DNA of 64,000 bases from assembly GCA_963971575.1 (NCBI GenBank), contig OZ020620.1:43190924-43254923 (forward strand), read 5' to 3'. The notes under the pieces were generated by a model, which ran no database searches, was not told the origin of the DNA, and saw only the letters and a list, made by a program, of their open reading frames with translations. A program made the translations under genes and the position numbers. Positions 1 through 11,498 of the stretch are shown here, one piece after another (position 1 is the first letter of the stretch; each line of letters starts with the position of its first letter). The DNA is from Liopterus haemorrhoidalis (lineage: Eukaryota; Arthropoda; Insecta; Coleoptera; Dytiscidae).

Positions 1-881
1 AATTTTCATAATACCAAAACACATATCTTAAGAACCATGTCATGCACAACCTACTCAATTTAAACGACTGTTCTCTAATTACACATCTTTTTCCAGCTAG
101 TTAATCAGTAACAACCAATTCCTGTAATTTAAAAAACAGTCCAATTCAATACAATTATGTGAAATCCCGTTAATGAATTCAGAGTTGGAACAGTACATTT
201 TCGGATCGTGTCTGCTCAATCATTTAGTTTCACTAGTTAACAGTCGTCTGTGGATAACAGTGTAGTTAACAGTTTTAGTTCTGGTATAGATTTTGCTTTC
301 TCGGTCATTCGGCAATGAAACAATTACATGTTTGCTTACATGCAACACCACTTTGGTTACATGCTACTAAATTGCCAGTTAGGAAAAGAATTATGAATTG
401 ATAATAGACATATATATAATGTTATAATAGATATTTTATACTGGAAATGGAAATTGACTTAGTTTTAATGCACCTAAGGTTTGGAAAAATAATGGGCAAA
501 TAGTAAAAGTAAAACGAATTTTAACGTTAATATCTTTTAATAAAGTTCCTTATACGGGATGATATATTAGTATTATCGGATTTACTGGAACTTTCTCAGC
601 ATAAGCTGGAATATAATCATCTGTCCCAGATATTTAAGTATCGAAAAGATAAGGCACTGGGGCAATAGTGTTTACCCTTGTGTACAGAACCGTGCCGATA
701 GGCGAAGCAAAGAGGATCGCGCATCAGAACGATAGATTGAAAAAGCGCCAAAATAATAAAAGTGTCAAAGTGAAATGGCATTTAAAAAAGCCCGAATTAA
801 ATATATCTAAAATATATAAACAGTTATCTCAGCACATTCACACCAAAGTCTGAAGTAAAGTTCTATTATATATTTATTATA
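1..881. other. AT-rich non-coding DNA
   Basis: No gene, splice-bounded exon or terminal repeat is visible. A 61-codon open frame at 668-853 has no recognisable motif and is treated as chance. Confidence 0.5.
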
Positions 882-1807
882 CAAGGTGTCTCAAAAGAAA
901 TTTTATATTTAGTGGATCGATTAAAAAAAAAGTAAGCCGTATATAGAAAAAATGTTTATTAATTATTAAAATACACTTTTTGGGGATTTATTTCTTAAAA
1001 ATAATATCGTCTAAATGTAGACCCTCGCGTTCTCGGCACTCATTTAATCGAACAGTAAAATTACTTATAACGTCTCGGCAGGTGGACTCAGGGATGGCTG
1101 CCATTTCGTGACGGATATTTTCTTTCAAATGCGCCAGTGAAGTCGGTTTATTGGCGTAAACTTTAGATTTAAGATAACCCCATAGGAAAAAGTCCATAGG
1201 GGTTAAATCTGGACTGCGTGGAAGCCCATTTATGTCACCTCTCCGGGAGATCAATTTGCCTGAGAAAATCACCTGATTTACGAAATTAAGCCTCTGACTG
1301 GCATCTTGGGGCTTTAACTCTTGCACCAATTGAATTTTGTAGGGGTGCAGCTTTAGGTCTTTGTGCATAATGCGATGTAATGATGATCTATGCACATTTA
1401 AAGCGCTTCCGAATTGATAGGTTCGGGTCGTTACGAACAGACTGATTAACATTCTCCACGTTTTCTACCGTTCTTGATGACCTAGGTCGCCCGGATTTTG
1501 ATTTATCCAGCGTTGTACCAGTCTCTTCAAACTTTTAACCCAATGTCGAATGAGAGGAATGCTTGGCACATCATTTAAGTGGCGAAAACCTCGAATACTG
1601 CAGAATTTTCTACGCGCTACAGTCGCCGAATCACCGTTTTTGTAAAACTCTCGCACGCATAACGCGCGGTCTGCTCCCGAGAAACGCTCCATAGCGACTA
1701 AATTCCCAAGAGCCAGGCTACCGATTGACATAACCCCCGCGCTCCTCGGATACGTTGCGTTCACGCAGTAAGCTAAATAAATATAAAATTTCTTTTGAGA
1801 CACCTTG
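882..1807 (-). mobile_element. Internally deleted DD41D Tc1/mariner-superfamily element
   Basis: This is a shorter sister (926 bp) of the complete element at 39986-41294. Both ends carry the same inverted repeat, starting caaggtgtctcaaaagaa, and lie between TA dinucleotides (880-881, 1808-1809). The transposase remnant reads on the minus strand in two frames, about 1465-1803 (N-terminal helix-turn-helix) and 988-1452 (C-terminal part with SPDLTPMDFF). About 375 bp of the core are missing, from just after residues VNQVI to just before FSGKL of the intact protein. Catalytic Asp 1 and Asp 2 are therefore lost while the third remains. An 8-bp loss near 1400 and a 1-bp loss in an A-run near 1540 also break the frame. 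It is non-autonomous but keeps the ends a transposase would bind. Confidence 0.93.
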
Positions 1808-1920
1808 TATTATTAAATATAGGTCGCTGTAATACATTTATAATAGTTATTTGTGTACCATGGTCAAAAAGTGGATCTTTTTCGTCCGCATCTGGTGAGG
1901 ACGAAAAAGAACTTTTTGGC

Positions 1921-3087
1921 AAAATTTAAGTGAAGTGTGAATTTTCACATATTCCAGGGTTTTGTAGGTATGTAAGAAAGCACATAATACTGGATGTCTA
2001 GGTATATTTATCACATCAAAATCAACAATTTTTTGATCATCACTTTTATTCGTTATTTGAGAACTAAGAGCTTCAATTTAATTTTTTAAACAAAATGTAA
2101 ATAATTTGCCAAATATTCCAAAGTTTTTTTTTTCTGCATTTGTTTCGTATTCAAGTCTTCATTAGATTAATAATAAATATTTTACAGTTTAGAGTGTAGT
2201 GTGGTGTGGTGTGAGTAACAAAGTTGGCAACTATTAAAAAAAATATATTATTTTTTTAATATTTTTAATTTCAATAAAATACACGCACTATCTTAGCTAT
2301 AAATACAAAAAATCCATAACATTTTTAGCTATAATTTAACCATGTATAAAAAAAATAATTAATTTTGTCAAAAACACAATCTGATCAAAAATTCCTCTCG
2401 CACGTTTGTAGCTCAGATCGGAAAAAATTATAGGTAATGTATATTACCTATAATTTTTTCAGATTTTTAGTTTAACCCCTTTGTGTAAAAGTGTGTGGAC
2501 AAGAACTTTAGCACATTTTTGGCTAAAATTGTCTTAAAAGAAACGAATTACAAAAAACTATTTATCGTTCCTTAATCTGCGTCTTAAGAGCTCACAATAA
2601 ATTTTAAAAACATATTTTTCTTTATCAACGACACAATAAAATCGACATTTTTCGAAAAACTTATCTGATTAAAAATTCCTCTGAACTATTCCGTTTCCCA
2701 TCAATGTTCATTACGGAGATTTTTCAGTTTTTTAGATCAGCCCCTCTGGGAGATTTTGGCAAAAATTCCATAAAAAAAAAAGATTTTTCAAAAATAAAAA
2801 CGTGCTTGTTGATCTATGGAGTAAAAGGTTTCATTTGATATGCCACTCAAGACTTAAAAAAAAAAAAAAATTAAATTAAATACATATTTGTTTATATTTA
2901 TCTCGAGATATGTTTTTTTAACTCTCAGTATTTTTCCTATATGAGGGTCAAAGATTTGTATAACCGTGCCAAATTTCAACTTTCTATGTTAAAGCGTTTA
3001 CAATTTCTAGCGGACAGACAGACAGACAGACACATGAGTGACGTTATAAGGGTTTTTTGGTGGTTATACCTACAAAATCCTAAAAGT
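1921..3087 (-). mobile_element. Helentron-like repeat, copy 1
   Basis: The element runs on the minus strand. Its 5' end is at 3087 (atacctacaaaatcct on +), with a short GTCT run near 3013-3031. Its 3' end is near 1921, with the subterminal copy agggttttgtaggta and the hairpin tgtgaattttcaca. The inverted subterminal repeats, internal GTCY run and 3' hairpin resemble DINE-1/HINE non-autonomous Helentrons. No protein is encoded. The class assignment is inference from architecture. Confidence 0.7.
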
Positions 3088-3189
3088 TAAACTTATTTTT
3101 AATATTTTAATTTTAAACATTCGCTTGTTATTGAACAAACTAAAATCACTATCGTAGATGGCGTCGACTATCCAGCGACCTAAAAAGTA

Positions 3190-3760
3190 AGCGAATTGGA
3201 CTGGGCCGAAAAAGATTTACTTTTTGTCTGAAAAAATAAAAATCAATAATGTATATTGATGCAATCTGTAATAGCTCAACAGAAACTTTTGATCAGATTA
3301 GTTTTTCGACGCATATAGATTTTTTGTGTCGTTGAAAATAATTATTATTTTTTAAAATGTATTTTTCAAAAGAAAGCTCTTAAAACGTAGATTAAGGAAC
3401 GTAACCTAGCTTTTTAGAATTTCTTTATTTTAGCATGATTTTTTCAAAAAATATAGTAAAAGAGTTATTGACCCACACCTTTTAACGTAAAGGGGTTAAA
3501 CAAAATCTAAATTATGTACATTGATCTAAGCCGGAAACGTACGAAAGTAATGTTTGATCAGATTTTGTGATTGAAAAATATTGCAGTTTTTGTGTTTTTG
3601 ACAAAATTAATTAGATTTTTAATTCATGGCTAACTTATGGCTAATAATGTTATGGATTTTTTGTATTTATGGCTAAGATAGTGTATGTTCTTTTTAATTT
3701 TAATTTTGATAAAAAGAGAAAAATATGAAAACTAATAAAATTATTATTTTTCTTAAGTTA
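3190..3760 (+). mobile_element. Helentron-like repeat, partial inverted copy
   Basis: The body resembles the copies at 1921-3087 (inverted) and 57821-58616 (same strand), for example the stretch around 'gatcagatt' followed by 'gtgtcgttga' and 'aaagctcttaaaacgtag'. The ends are not recognisable, so this is a decayed internal fragment. Confidence 0.55.
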
Positions 3761-5120
3761 AACTTTAGTAGTATACAATAGCTTGTTTTAGTAGTTACTG
3801 TCAATAACCTGTCAATTTTCATCTGTGTACAAAAATTATAATAGTTCAATTTATCTTTTCCTGCTTTCAAATCGGTAAATTACAAAATTATTGATATAAA
3901 CAAAAACCTATTATTGTATTAAATTGCGTAGAATAGGATATACATCATTAGACACTTGATTAAGCATGATATATACAGCAATTATTAGAAAAAACTATTC
4001 AAAATTCAGATCGCAACAGGGCCAATATTACATGGCGGATATCATCAAGGATCCCTCTGTATACATTCTAAAACCGCCTGTCATACACAATTAAATTATT
4101 AATATCTTATTAATTAATTAAACCAGTGGGTAAGCAATTAATAGAGTAGTGACAAGCAAGATTGAGGACAATGTGTTTATTGTAGGAACAAAATTGAATA
4201 GATTGAGCTAATGCTTATGATGAAACAGCTAGAAACCAGTACGCCTTACACGTAAGAAACCCGTCGGCAGGTGCGTTAATATAGTTGCATAAGTATAAGG
4301 CGTTTGCGTTCTCGCTATACAAAAGCTGCCTTCGGAAGTACATGGGAAAGAAGAGAAAACCCAAAAATACAATGAAGACAAAATAATTTGTGCACTAATT
4401 AATTTTGCGTATTTTACTACTATCTCATACACGGTACTTAGATATCAGATAAGATTCTTATCATACCGTACGTTAGATTAAGCCCGAGCACTCATAGAAG
4501 TAACACTGATAGTGATATAACAATGATCTGACAATGATTTGATGAAGATATGACTTAGAAGTAACGTGATTTGAATAAAGCGCTCGGACAAATAATTCGT
4601 CTGATTTAAAATGTTAGATGTATAGTAATTAAAATTCAATGAAAGTTATTACTATTGGGGTTGCTCGTGGTTCCTCACGTTCGCCTGCGGCTCGCGCTCG
4701 TAATGTGCCACTCGCATCGATATTTCTCATTCCAACCTTGTTACAGAATATACTATTCTCTTGCAGTTCAATTATGTCAAAAACATTTATTTTTTTAATT
4801 AAAAAGCTTTACAATAACATGTAGTACAAGATACTTAGTATGCACATTGTGATCTACTCTACAAAATACTTAATAATCTCGTGAGAAAAACGCAGGAAAA
4901 GTGATAAGTAATTCTCAGGAAAAGTGGTTCACTTATAAACTTAACTCGTGATTGCTTATAATTAGACCATAATTGTTAACATGTTTATATAAATAGTAAC
5001 ATATATTCTCAGAGTTTAAAAAACTACCGACAAAACAAAATAACTTTCATATAGATATTTGTGTAATGAAATAACAATTCTTGTTTAAATGAATACAAAT
5101 GTCTCCAAATAAACACAATG
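3761..5120. other. AT-rich non-coding DNA
   Basis: I see no gene or element ends. The open frames at 4229-4432 (-) and 4639-4824 (+) show no known motif. Confidence 0.5.
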
Positions 5121-5128
5121 GTCTACGA

Positions 5129-5624
5129 CAGCGTTTCTCAACCGGGGGGCCGTGAAAGCTTCGTCCGGGGGCGATACATGAAAATATAGTAGAAATGTGC
5201 TCAATCTTGCAAGATATAAATTTTACCTATATATAGGAAAATGGAAGGTACTTTAAACACTTTTAAATAAAAATATTTTACTTTCTAGTCATTATAGGGA
5301 ATATAATCGTCATATAAAAATATCACAATTTTTTGTGAACCGTGAAAGATATTAAAAAAATGTTTAAGTAAAATTTTCAAAACCCGATAAGTCATACGTT
5401 TCCATTTAAAAATTCTAGATCGTCCTTGATATCCTGTACTTCCGGTTTATTCTGGAAATTTTCACCATTTAATTTTTTGGATAAATTTTGGTTATCAATT
5501 TTTTTCAGGAATATGCTCGCACGTCGCCTGTTCGAGAAAAATCGTGTTCCCTCTATCTTGTTACATCATATATATATATATACTAGAGATTATATAACTA
5601 TATAACGATAATATATACATAACC

Positions 5625-5685
<61 letters not shown>

Positions 5686-5697
5686 TGAGAAACACTG
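5129..5697. mobile_element. hAT-type MITE with perfect 8-bp target duplication
   Basis: The ends are cagcgtttctcaac on the left and gttgagaaacactg on the right, a typical hAT terminus. The element is flanked by identical 8-bp repeats gtctacga at 5121-5128 and 5698-5705. It is 569 bp, non-coding, and contains a long (TA)n run at its right side. The perfect target duplication suggests a fairly young insertion. Confidence 0.92.
5629..5682. repeat. (TA)n microsatellite inside the hAT MITE
   Basis: An uninterrupted AT dinucleotide run of about 54 bp lies just inside the right terminus of the MITE. Confidence 0.97.
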
Positions 5698-5705
5698 GTC
5701 TACGA

Positions 5706-6056
5706 TACATCCAAATAATCACGTCGGGGTCACCAATTTATAGCGTATGAAGTGCTAGCTTTATTGTAGTGTTGGGCCTGAGTTCCGTAACCGTATTCGT
5801 ACCCGCAGATGATCCGTAAAAAATAAAAATCTGTATTCGGGTCCGTATCCGTTTCTCTAAGGCGGATATTAAACGGATCTCATATAGATGCATTTGAATT
5901 AGTTATATAATAATATAAGCTTGCAACTAAAAAAGCTCAAGAAGGAGTAAATTTTACTCTGACGTTTAAATTCATATTTAGTCGAGCATAACATACAGGT
6001 GGTTTTAGAACAGTCTAGTATACATTAAATATTGGAGTAAAATTTTCAAAGACAAT
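5706..6056. other. Non-coding DNA with ccgtatccgt-like motifs
   Basis: Repeated words such as cgtattcg, ccgtatccg and gcggata occur at 5785-5875, and related words recur at 23170-23265. This may be a decayed repeat; no gene is seen. Confidence 0.4.
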
Positions 6057-7145
6057 GGGCCGTATGAATAAAAATAAGCATAACCTTTTACTTGCAAATT
6101 ATGAAGCAAATCCTCGAAACAATATGAATAAAAATGCAAGTAAAACCTTCTACTTATGAGTAAGAAGCAAATGCTTTTTTGTTGATCTCTTGCTCAAGAC
6201 AGAAGTAAATGGTTATGAATAAAATAGACCTTTTACTTTAAATTATAAGCAAATGCTTCGAAAAAATGCATCTATATATTCATATACTGACTTGTGAAAA
6301 ATGGTTGTAGTGAACTAATTGCCATGGCGGATATTGTGCATTTAAGAAATGTGAAACATTATAGGCATCGTTCTTCACCATGTTCTAGTGACATAAAAGT
6401 TAGTTTCGTTTTGAACAGGAGAACATGGAGTGGTTAGCTAATACTTTTTAGGTAACTTTTTTTTGGTTGAGATATCTAGATGGTCTTGGATTTCAAAGAG
6501 GTATCGGTGAGGAACTTGGGGTGGAGCAATCCACAGTATCACTGACTGTCAGCAGTTGTTGATCAAATAGTTGCACAAGCTGGTAACTGAATTAAATTTC
6601 TTACTTCCCAAAATTTATTAGTGGAGGCGAAAAAATTGTTGCAAAGAAAATACCGTTTTCCAAACGCATTTGGTGTCATTGACTGTACACTAATATAAAA
6701 AAAAATCGAAGATCCATGGAGATGAATATGTCAATCGTAAAGGAAAACCTATGCTTAATGTATATGCAATTTTTGATGCCAGTGAAAAGTTCACAAGTGT
6801 AGGTGTAAAGTGCCCTGAATCTGTACATGACTTTACACCAATAAAAATAAACTAAAATGTCAAACATGGAACTCAGTACAGCACTAGTACAGTTTTACTA
6901 GTGTTTATAGACTAATTTCAAGTTGACAGCAATCAGAAAGAAGTAGTACTGATTTTCAGATTTCAACATAAAGACATCCTCTAGACCTTTTACTTACCGG
7001 TAGTAGCATTGACTTGTAAGTAAAAGGCAATTATTATTCATATAAAAAGAAGCAAATGCTTTTACTCCGACCTTTTACTCAAAGCAAATGCTTTTACTTC
7101 TACCTTCTACTTATGAGCATTTACTTCAACTTTATTCATACGGCT
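6057..7145 (+). mobile_element. Decayed PIF/Harbinger element
   Basis: The ends are inverted: ggccgtatgaataaa on the left and tttattcatacggc on the right. Both subterminal regions are packed with the short word cttttactt or its variants (for example near 6088, 6231, 6981, 7065-7125), as expected for transposase-binding sites. A Harbinger-type transposase remnant lies between (6470-6835). I could not define a clear 3-bp target duplication. Confidence 0.8.
6470..6835 (+). pseudogene. PIF/Harbinger transposase remnant (DDE_Tnp_4 type)
   Basis: Translation across frames gives recognisable Harbinger motifs in order. A helix-turn-helix-like stretch (GEELGVEQSTVS) comes first. A catalytic block follows in a second frame: FPNAFGVIDCTHI (family form GxIDGTHI), then EYVNRKGKPMLNVYAIFDAS, then CPESVHDF (family form PGSxHD). 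The family enzyme cuts and pastes DNA at TWA targets. Several stops and frameshifts separate the blocks and the C-terminal catalytic part is missing, so it is dead. The call rests on motif order, not on an alignment. Confidence 0.82.
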
Positions 7146-7842
7146 GATTGAGTGAGTGATTTTGAACTCAACTTGTGTGTCTGGGTATGAACATGTAGAA
7201 AGATTGTTTCTGGTGCTTATAAATAGGTGTTTAATTAGGTATGCTGTTGTCGACATTTGTTGACACCGTTTGGTGGACACGTAGAAACATTATTACTGCC
7301 TGTTTACCAAAATTTCTTTATCTAGCCTGGCTTAAATAAATATATCTACTAAATCATGCCACTTTAGGAGGGGGTGCCTTTTCTGATATAAAGTAACGTA
7401 AAAGATATTAAAACAAACTAATTAGTATACTGGACTTTGATGATGAATCTACTATTTCCTTATAACGGGGGATATTAAATTAATTTCTTTTCCTTTCGTG
7501 TTGCACGTCTAAATGTAAAAATTGCAACAGTTATAAAAGTAAAAATTTTTCTTTGCGTGTACTATTGTTTACTGTTTATGACAAATGCAGTTCTCAAGAG
7601 TAACATCAGATTCTGTTAGAAATTAGAATTTTTAGATTATATCAGAGAATTAAATGATAAAGTAATTAAATATTTAAAACATGCATTATTTTTATACAAT
7701 TAATATTTTCCTTTTATTGCAATTATTATACTGTTGCTTTTTTATATTATTATATTAATGAGTAACTGTTTTTATTACTTAAAAGGGGGGGGGGGTTGCA
7801 AAATGAAAACGGTTCTCATTCCTAAATTTCAAAATTTCAAGT
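7146..7842. other. AT-rich non-coding DNA
   Basis: Apart from a G-run near 7785-7796 I see nothing identifiable. Confidence 0.5.
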
Positions 7843-7975
7843 GATGACCTAAAAAAAACAGGGTCCTCGCTTGAGAAATACAAGTATTGACGTAGAACAA
7901 AAAAGGTCTTCGCTTTAGAAATACAAGTGATGACCTAAAAAAAGGTCCTCATCTCTATTTTTTAAATACATATAT
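7843..7975. repeat. Degenerate tandem of an 'aagtgatgacc...ggtcctc' motif
   Basis: About three degenerate units of roughly 45-60 bp occur, each with caagtgatgacct (or caagtattgacgt), an A-run, and ggtcctc or ggtcttc. The same word pair occurs in the hAT MITEs at 54088-54306 and 55076-55608, so this may be the inside of another such MITE. Confidence 0.65.
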
Positions 7976-8023
7976 TTACCTAAGACAAGTTTACCCGTAA
8001 CGTATTCAACACAGACGAGACAC

Positions 8024-8484
8024 TCATCTCTTACCTTCATGGGAAGGTCGAGGAATGTTTATCCCAGTAATCGGCCGCATCCCAAACCCTGCCGATATGC
8101 GACCAATGATCTCACACCAAATCCAGCTTCCGCACAATGCGAAGCGATCCGAGCAGCACTGCTTTTTGCATTCTGCAGACCAGAAAGGTGCAGATGGTCT
8201 CCAGACGGAAATGATCTTGATTTTCCTCTTCAAATCTGCTTTAATGGCACCCAATACACCCAAAATCAAAACTACGAGTTTCACAGAATAACCCGAGTGC
8301 ACTTTTTTTAACTTCGACAAGAGGTCCAGGTACTTGGTACTCTTCTCGTCCTCTTGGGGAGTGATGTTTTTCTCAGCTGGACAGGATAATTCGATGACAA
8401 AAACGTTTTTTGTTGCGAAATCCAGCAGGACGATGTCCGGTTTATTAGAAAAATTTAGTGGCAGAAAATACATAATTCCAGTTC
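8024..8484 (-). pseudogene. R2-like LINE, C-terminal endonuclease fragment (copy A)
   Basis: A 149-codon minus-strand frame (8024-8473) begins with the restriction-like endonuclease core of R2-type LINEs. KPDIVLLD is followed by VIELSCPAEKN, that is PD, fourteen residues, then E, with a downstream K. YLDLLSKLKK and a hydrophobic VVLILGVLGA segment come next, as in the C-termini of 'type-1 retrotransposable element R2' proteins. In the family this domain nicks the target for target-primed reverse transcription. The reverse transcriptase is absent, so this is a 5'-truncated copy. It is more diverged than copies B and E. Confidence 0.85.
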
Positions 8485-8485
8485 A

Positions 8486-9165
8486 TTATTATAATTGTTT
8501 GGGGTTTTACAGGTCTTGACAAGCGTCCACTAATCGCAAACTTCAGCAGCCTTTTGAGGTGCATCATACTAGAGACTAGTGGATCTAAATACACACCGCT
8601 ATATCGCAAACTCTGGCGATATGTATACGTGGTGAATACGCCAAATTAAGCCAGATCCAGTGCCCGCACAATGCGGATCAACTCGAGCAACCCTGCTTTC
8701 TGCATCCTGCAGATCAAAGAGGTGGTAGAAGATCTGCGTGCGGGAATTGAGTCGATTTTCCTTCGATAGGAGGGGTTCATACCACCCGAAACAACAACTA
8801 TCAAGACTACAAACTTAACTTTATATCCTGGATACAGCTTTCTAAGCTCGGACAAGAAATCCATATACTTGGACCGCTGTTCCTCCTCCTTGAGAGAGAT
8901 ATTCTTCTGAGCTGGACTTGAGAATTCGATCACAAACATCTGTTTGGTCTCGATATCCAGGAGGGTTATGTCCGGCTTAGTGGCTGTCAGTAACTTCAAA
9001 GGTGAAGAAGGAGTAATTTAAGTAAATGCTGCACTTGGAATTTTCCACCACCGATTTTATGTCAAAAGGAAAGTACGGTATAACCGGTATTTGGTCAATA
9101 CCATGAGCATATCTAAGATGGTAATAGAGCACGCGGCGAGCAGCATTATGCCGAGACACGTAGCT
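8486..9165 (-). mobile_element. R2-like LINE 3' fragment (copy B)
   Basis: The 3' untranslated end is on the left (8497-8592: ggggttttacaggtcttgac and onward, preceded by an attattat tail). A minus frame at 8646-8999 follows with KPDITLLD and VIEFSSPAQKN, the same endonuclease motif as copy A. Coding similarity continues upstream in another frame to about 9165 (VSRHNAARRVLYYHL, IDQIPVIPY). A frameshift lies near 9000. It is a 5'-truncated, inactive copy. Confidence 0.85.
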
Positions 9166-9331
9166 CAATATTATAATTATTTGGGGTTTGTCAGGTCTTG
9201 AGAAGCGTATTATTATTATTATTATTATGGGGTTTGTCAGGTCTTGACAAGCGTCCACTAATCTCAAACTTCAGCAACTTTTTGAGTCGCGTCATACTAG
9301 AGACTAGTGGAGCTAAATATTATTATTATTA
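9166..9331 (-). repeat. Two further R2-like LINE 3'-UTR scraps with (TAT)n tails
   Basis: Only the 3'-UTR is present, twice: 9181-9207, and 9229-9316 after a (TAT)n run at 9208-9228. A second ATT run ends the segment (9317-9331). On the minus strand each reads as a 3' end followed by an AAT-type tail, consistent with very short target-primed insertions landing in or near an earlier tail. Confidence 0.75.
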
Positions 9332-9399
9332 TTAAATAGGTTTCTCTGAATAAAGGATACTAATATTTTCTAGAAAATAAATTATATTGCCGCAGATTA

Positions 9400-9995
9400 C
9401 TGTCCGACAAATATTTCGTAGCCGGGCGTGGTTTATTGTGCGCACATAGAGGGCACTATGAAAGACAGTGGCAGATATAGAGTACAGTCAGAGAAACAAG
9501 TTCACATTCTTACACGTGTACATTATATTTATCAGTTAAGTACGTCTACAAAGACAAGTTCCTCCCATCACAGTCGAACAACAAAACTATAGAAACGCAG
9601 CTGCTTGATTTAAGTGATTACTGCATTTGACGTTCACTTTGTCAACTTGTTTATTGGCCAGAGCATCCCCGTCTCGCGTCTTTTTCCAAACTCCAGCAAT
9701 TTCAAGTAGATTGTAAATAATAAAGGCTTACATTCTATGTAATAATGTAATACAGATGTTTTCCCGCTAAATATACTTACATAACAACGTTAAATTTTTG
9801 ACTATTAATAGCACGTCCACCTAGTTTGTTTTTTGTCTCCATGATGTTAAATATTTAATATATTTTGAATGTTGCACTTATGCACTTGACTGTAATAGCT
9901 TGTGTAGGAAATAATGCAATTCGCCAAAGTTATAATCCCCACTACAAATTTCATGGGCATTTTTCACGCCCGGCCACGAAATATCTGTCGGACAG
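9400..9995. mobile_element. TA-flanked MITE of Tc1/mariner type
   Basis: Terminal inverted repeats of about 33 bp start ctgtccgacaaatatttcgt on the left. The right end reads the same in reverse with two visible mismatches and both continue into gccgggcgtg. TA lies on both sides (9398-9399, 9996-9997). The element is 596 bp with no transposase. It ends 77 bp before the host exon at 10073, so it sits in the intron close to the splice acceptor. Confidence 0.9.
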
Positions 9996-10072
9996 TAATA
10001 TGCTTTGATATAAAATAAATAACTAATGATTTTTTGACTACTCTTATTAATGTTTTTTTTTTATGTTTGTAG

Positions 10073-10242
10073 AAGAATGGATAAGCAAAAAGAAAACGGA
10101 GTTAACGACTACGAAGCAAATAGAGACTCGAGTTAAGAGACAAGTAGTATTAGAAGATGGAAAAGTTGTGGAGGATTCAGGACCAATTGTCACCACCAAC
10201 ACTTCTGAGGACACCGAGAAACAAGAGCACACACAAACCGAG
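10073..10242 (+). CDS. Host gene internal exon 1 (unrecognised charged protein)
   Basis: A pyrimidine-rich tract and AG (10071-10072) precede the exon, and GTAACA follows it. It enters with one base of the first codon carried from the previous exon and leaves in phase 0. The 56 codons are rich in Lys, Glu and Thr and include WISKKKTELTTTKQIETRVK, then VLEDGKVVEDSGPIVTTNTS, ending near HTQTE. There is no signal peptide or membrane segment. Codon choice is less AT-biased than its surroundings, and the frame joins cleanly to the exon at 12495. I do not recognise the family. The repeated acidic and threonine-rich phrases suggest an extended cytoskeletal or scaffold protein, which is a guess. Confidence 0.85.
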
Positions 10243-11498
10243 GTAACAAGCGCATGTCCTTATTGTTAAAAAATTGTAGGGGCATTTCTAGAATCGGTCG
10301 AAACGTCAAGGTTGGCTAGATGAATTTAAATAATTTCATTTGTGGATAAGTGGATTTCCAAAACTTGCGAGCGGTATCAAGTCTGAAAATCTAAAGGATC
10401 CGCCGGTTGGTTGGTTAGACTCTTTATGAGAGGAATAAGGGTGTTTGAATTAAAGTCTGCATTTTACTTAATCTACGTTTAATGTTTAATTAGAATCGAA
10501 AAGGTTATTGATTACATTAGAACTTACAATTATCGCTGGCTATAAAATCCCATGAGAGACACTCACAAAAACCTCACCATCACCGTATTCACCTCACAAC
10601 ACTCACGGTGTTTAACCCGTTACGAGGTTCGTTATTTAATTTCAAACAGACCTCAACACTTCCAGATTACTTCTGTTTTTACTCACGACAACTACCCGGT
10701 TTCTCTACCAAAATTACTTGGGAGGTTCGTCCGTTCACGGTGGCGTTTTATTCATCACTGCCTTTGTTTCTCACAAGATTTTTCCAACTCTTTTCTTAAA
10801 CTAATTATCTGATCTCTGAACCCCTTTTTTGTCGTTGTAAAAATAATCAGCTCTCCACATTAACAACAACCCTTTTATAAACTTATCTTTCTATGACCAA
10901 TAATTTATAAACCCAAGTGATTAATTTTTGACTCTAATTACTACGCGGTCCATCTCACTGAAAATATATTGTCGCCTATCTGCATCTGTGTAAACATTTG
11001 ACTGTTACTATTTTGATCTAAACAATAACGTTCTTTCAAAATAATCATATCGTATATTATATACGACCGGTAAATCACTCTGTATCTTTTTAATGCGTAT
11101 CTAGAAAAATATATGATAGCTCAACTAACCTTTCAGAAAGTTTATTTTAAAGTAGATTAGTTCTTACATTTGAATAAATTGAATACTTTTTAACTAATTG
11201 AATAATTTTACTTTAAATAATAATGAAATTTTATTTCTGAAATTACCACTCCCACAAAATAATGTACTCTTATTTACATTAATAAATATAAAATATGCTT
11301 TCAATGATGTTAACTGAAGAATTAAATGCTAAATTAGAAGAGACAGTGCAAGTGATTTCAATGATAGATCAGAAAAGAAACTGCTAGAAATTTTAATGCT
11401 ATAATCCATTCAAAGGTTGGAATGTTCTTACGGGAATTGGAAGCGGTTTTGCTAAATGTTGTAAAAGTGTAAAATATATCAATGAACCCAAAATATTA
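10243..11498. other. Intron, non-repetitive part
   Basis: This lies between the two host exons before the mariner insertion. Overlapping open frames at 10552-10812 show no motif, and nothing else is recognised. Confidence 0.6.

Noticed and set aside
668..853. A basic 61-residue protein or exon.
   Set aside because: No splice context, homology or codon bias that I could see.
8039..8519. Plus-strand genes at 8039-8311, 8055-8291 and 8334-8519.
   Set aside because: They are antisense shadows of the R2-like endonuclease frame.
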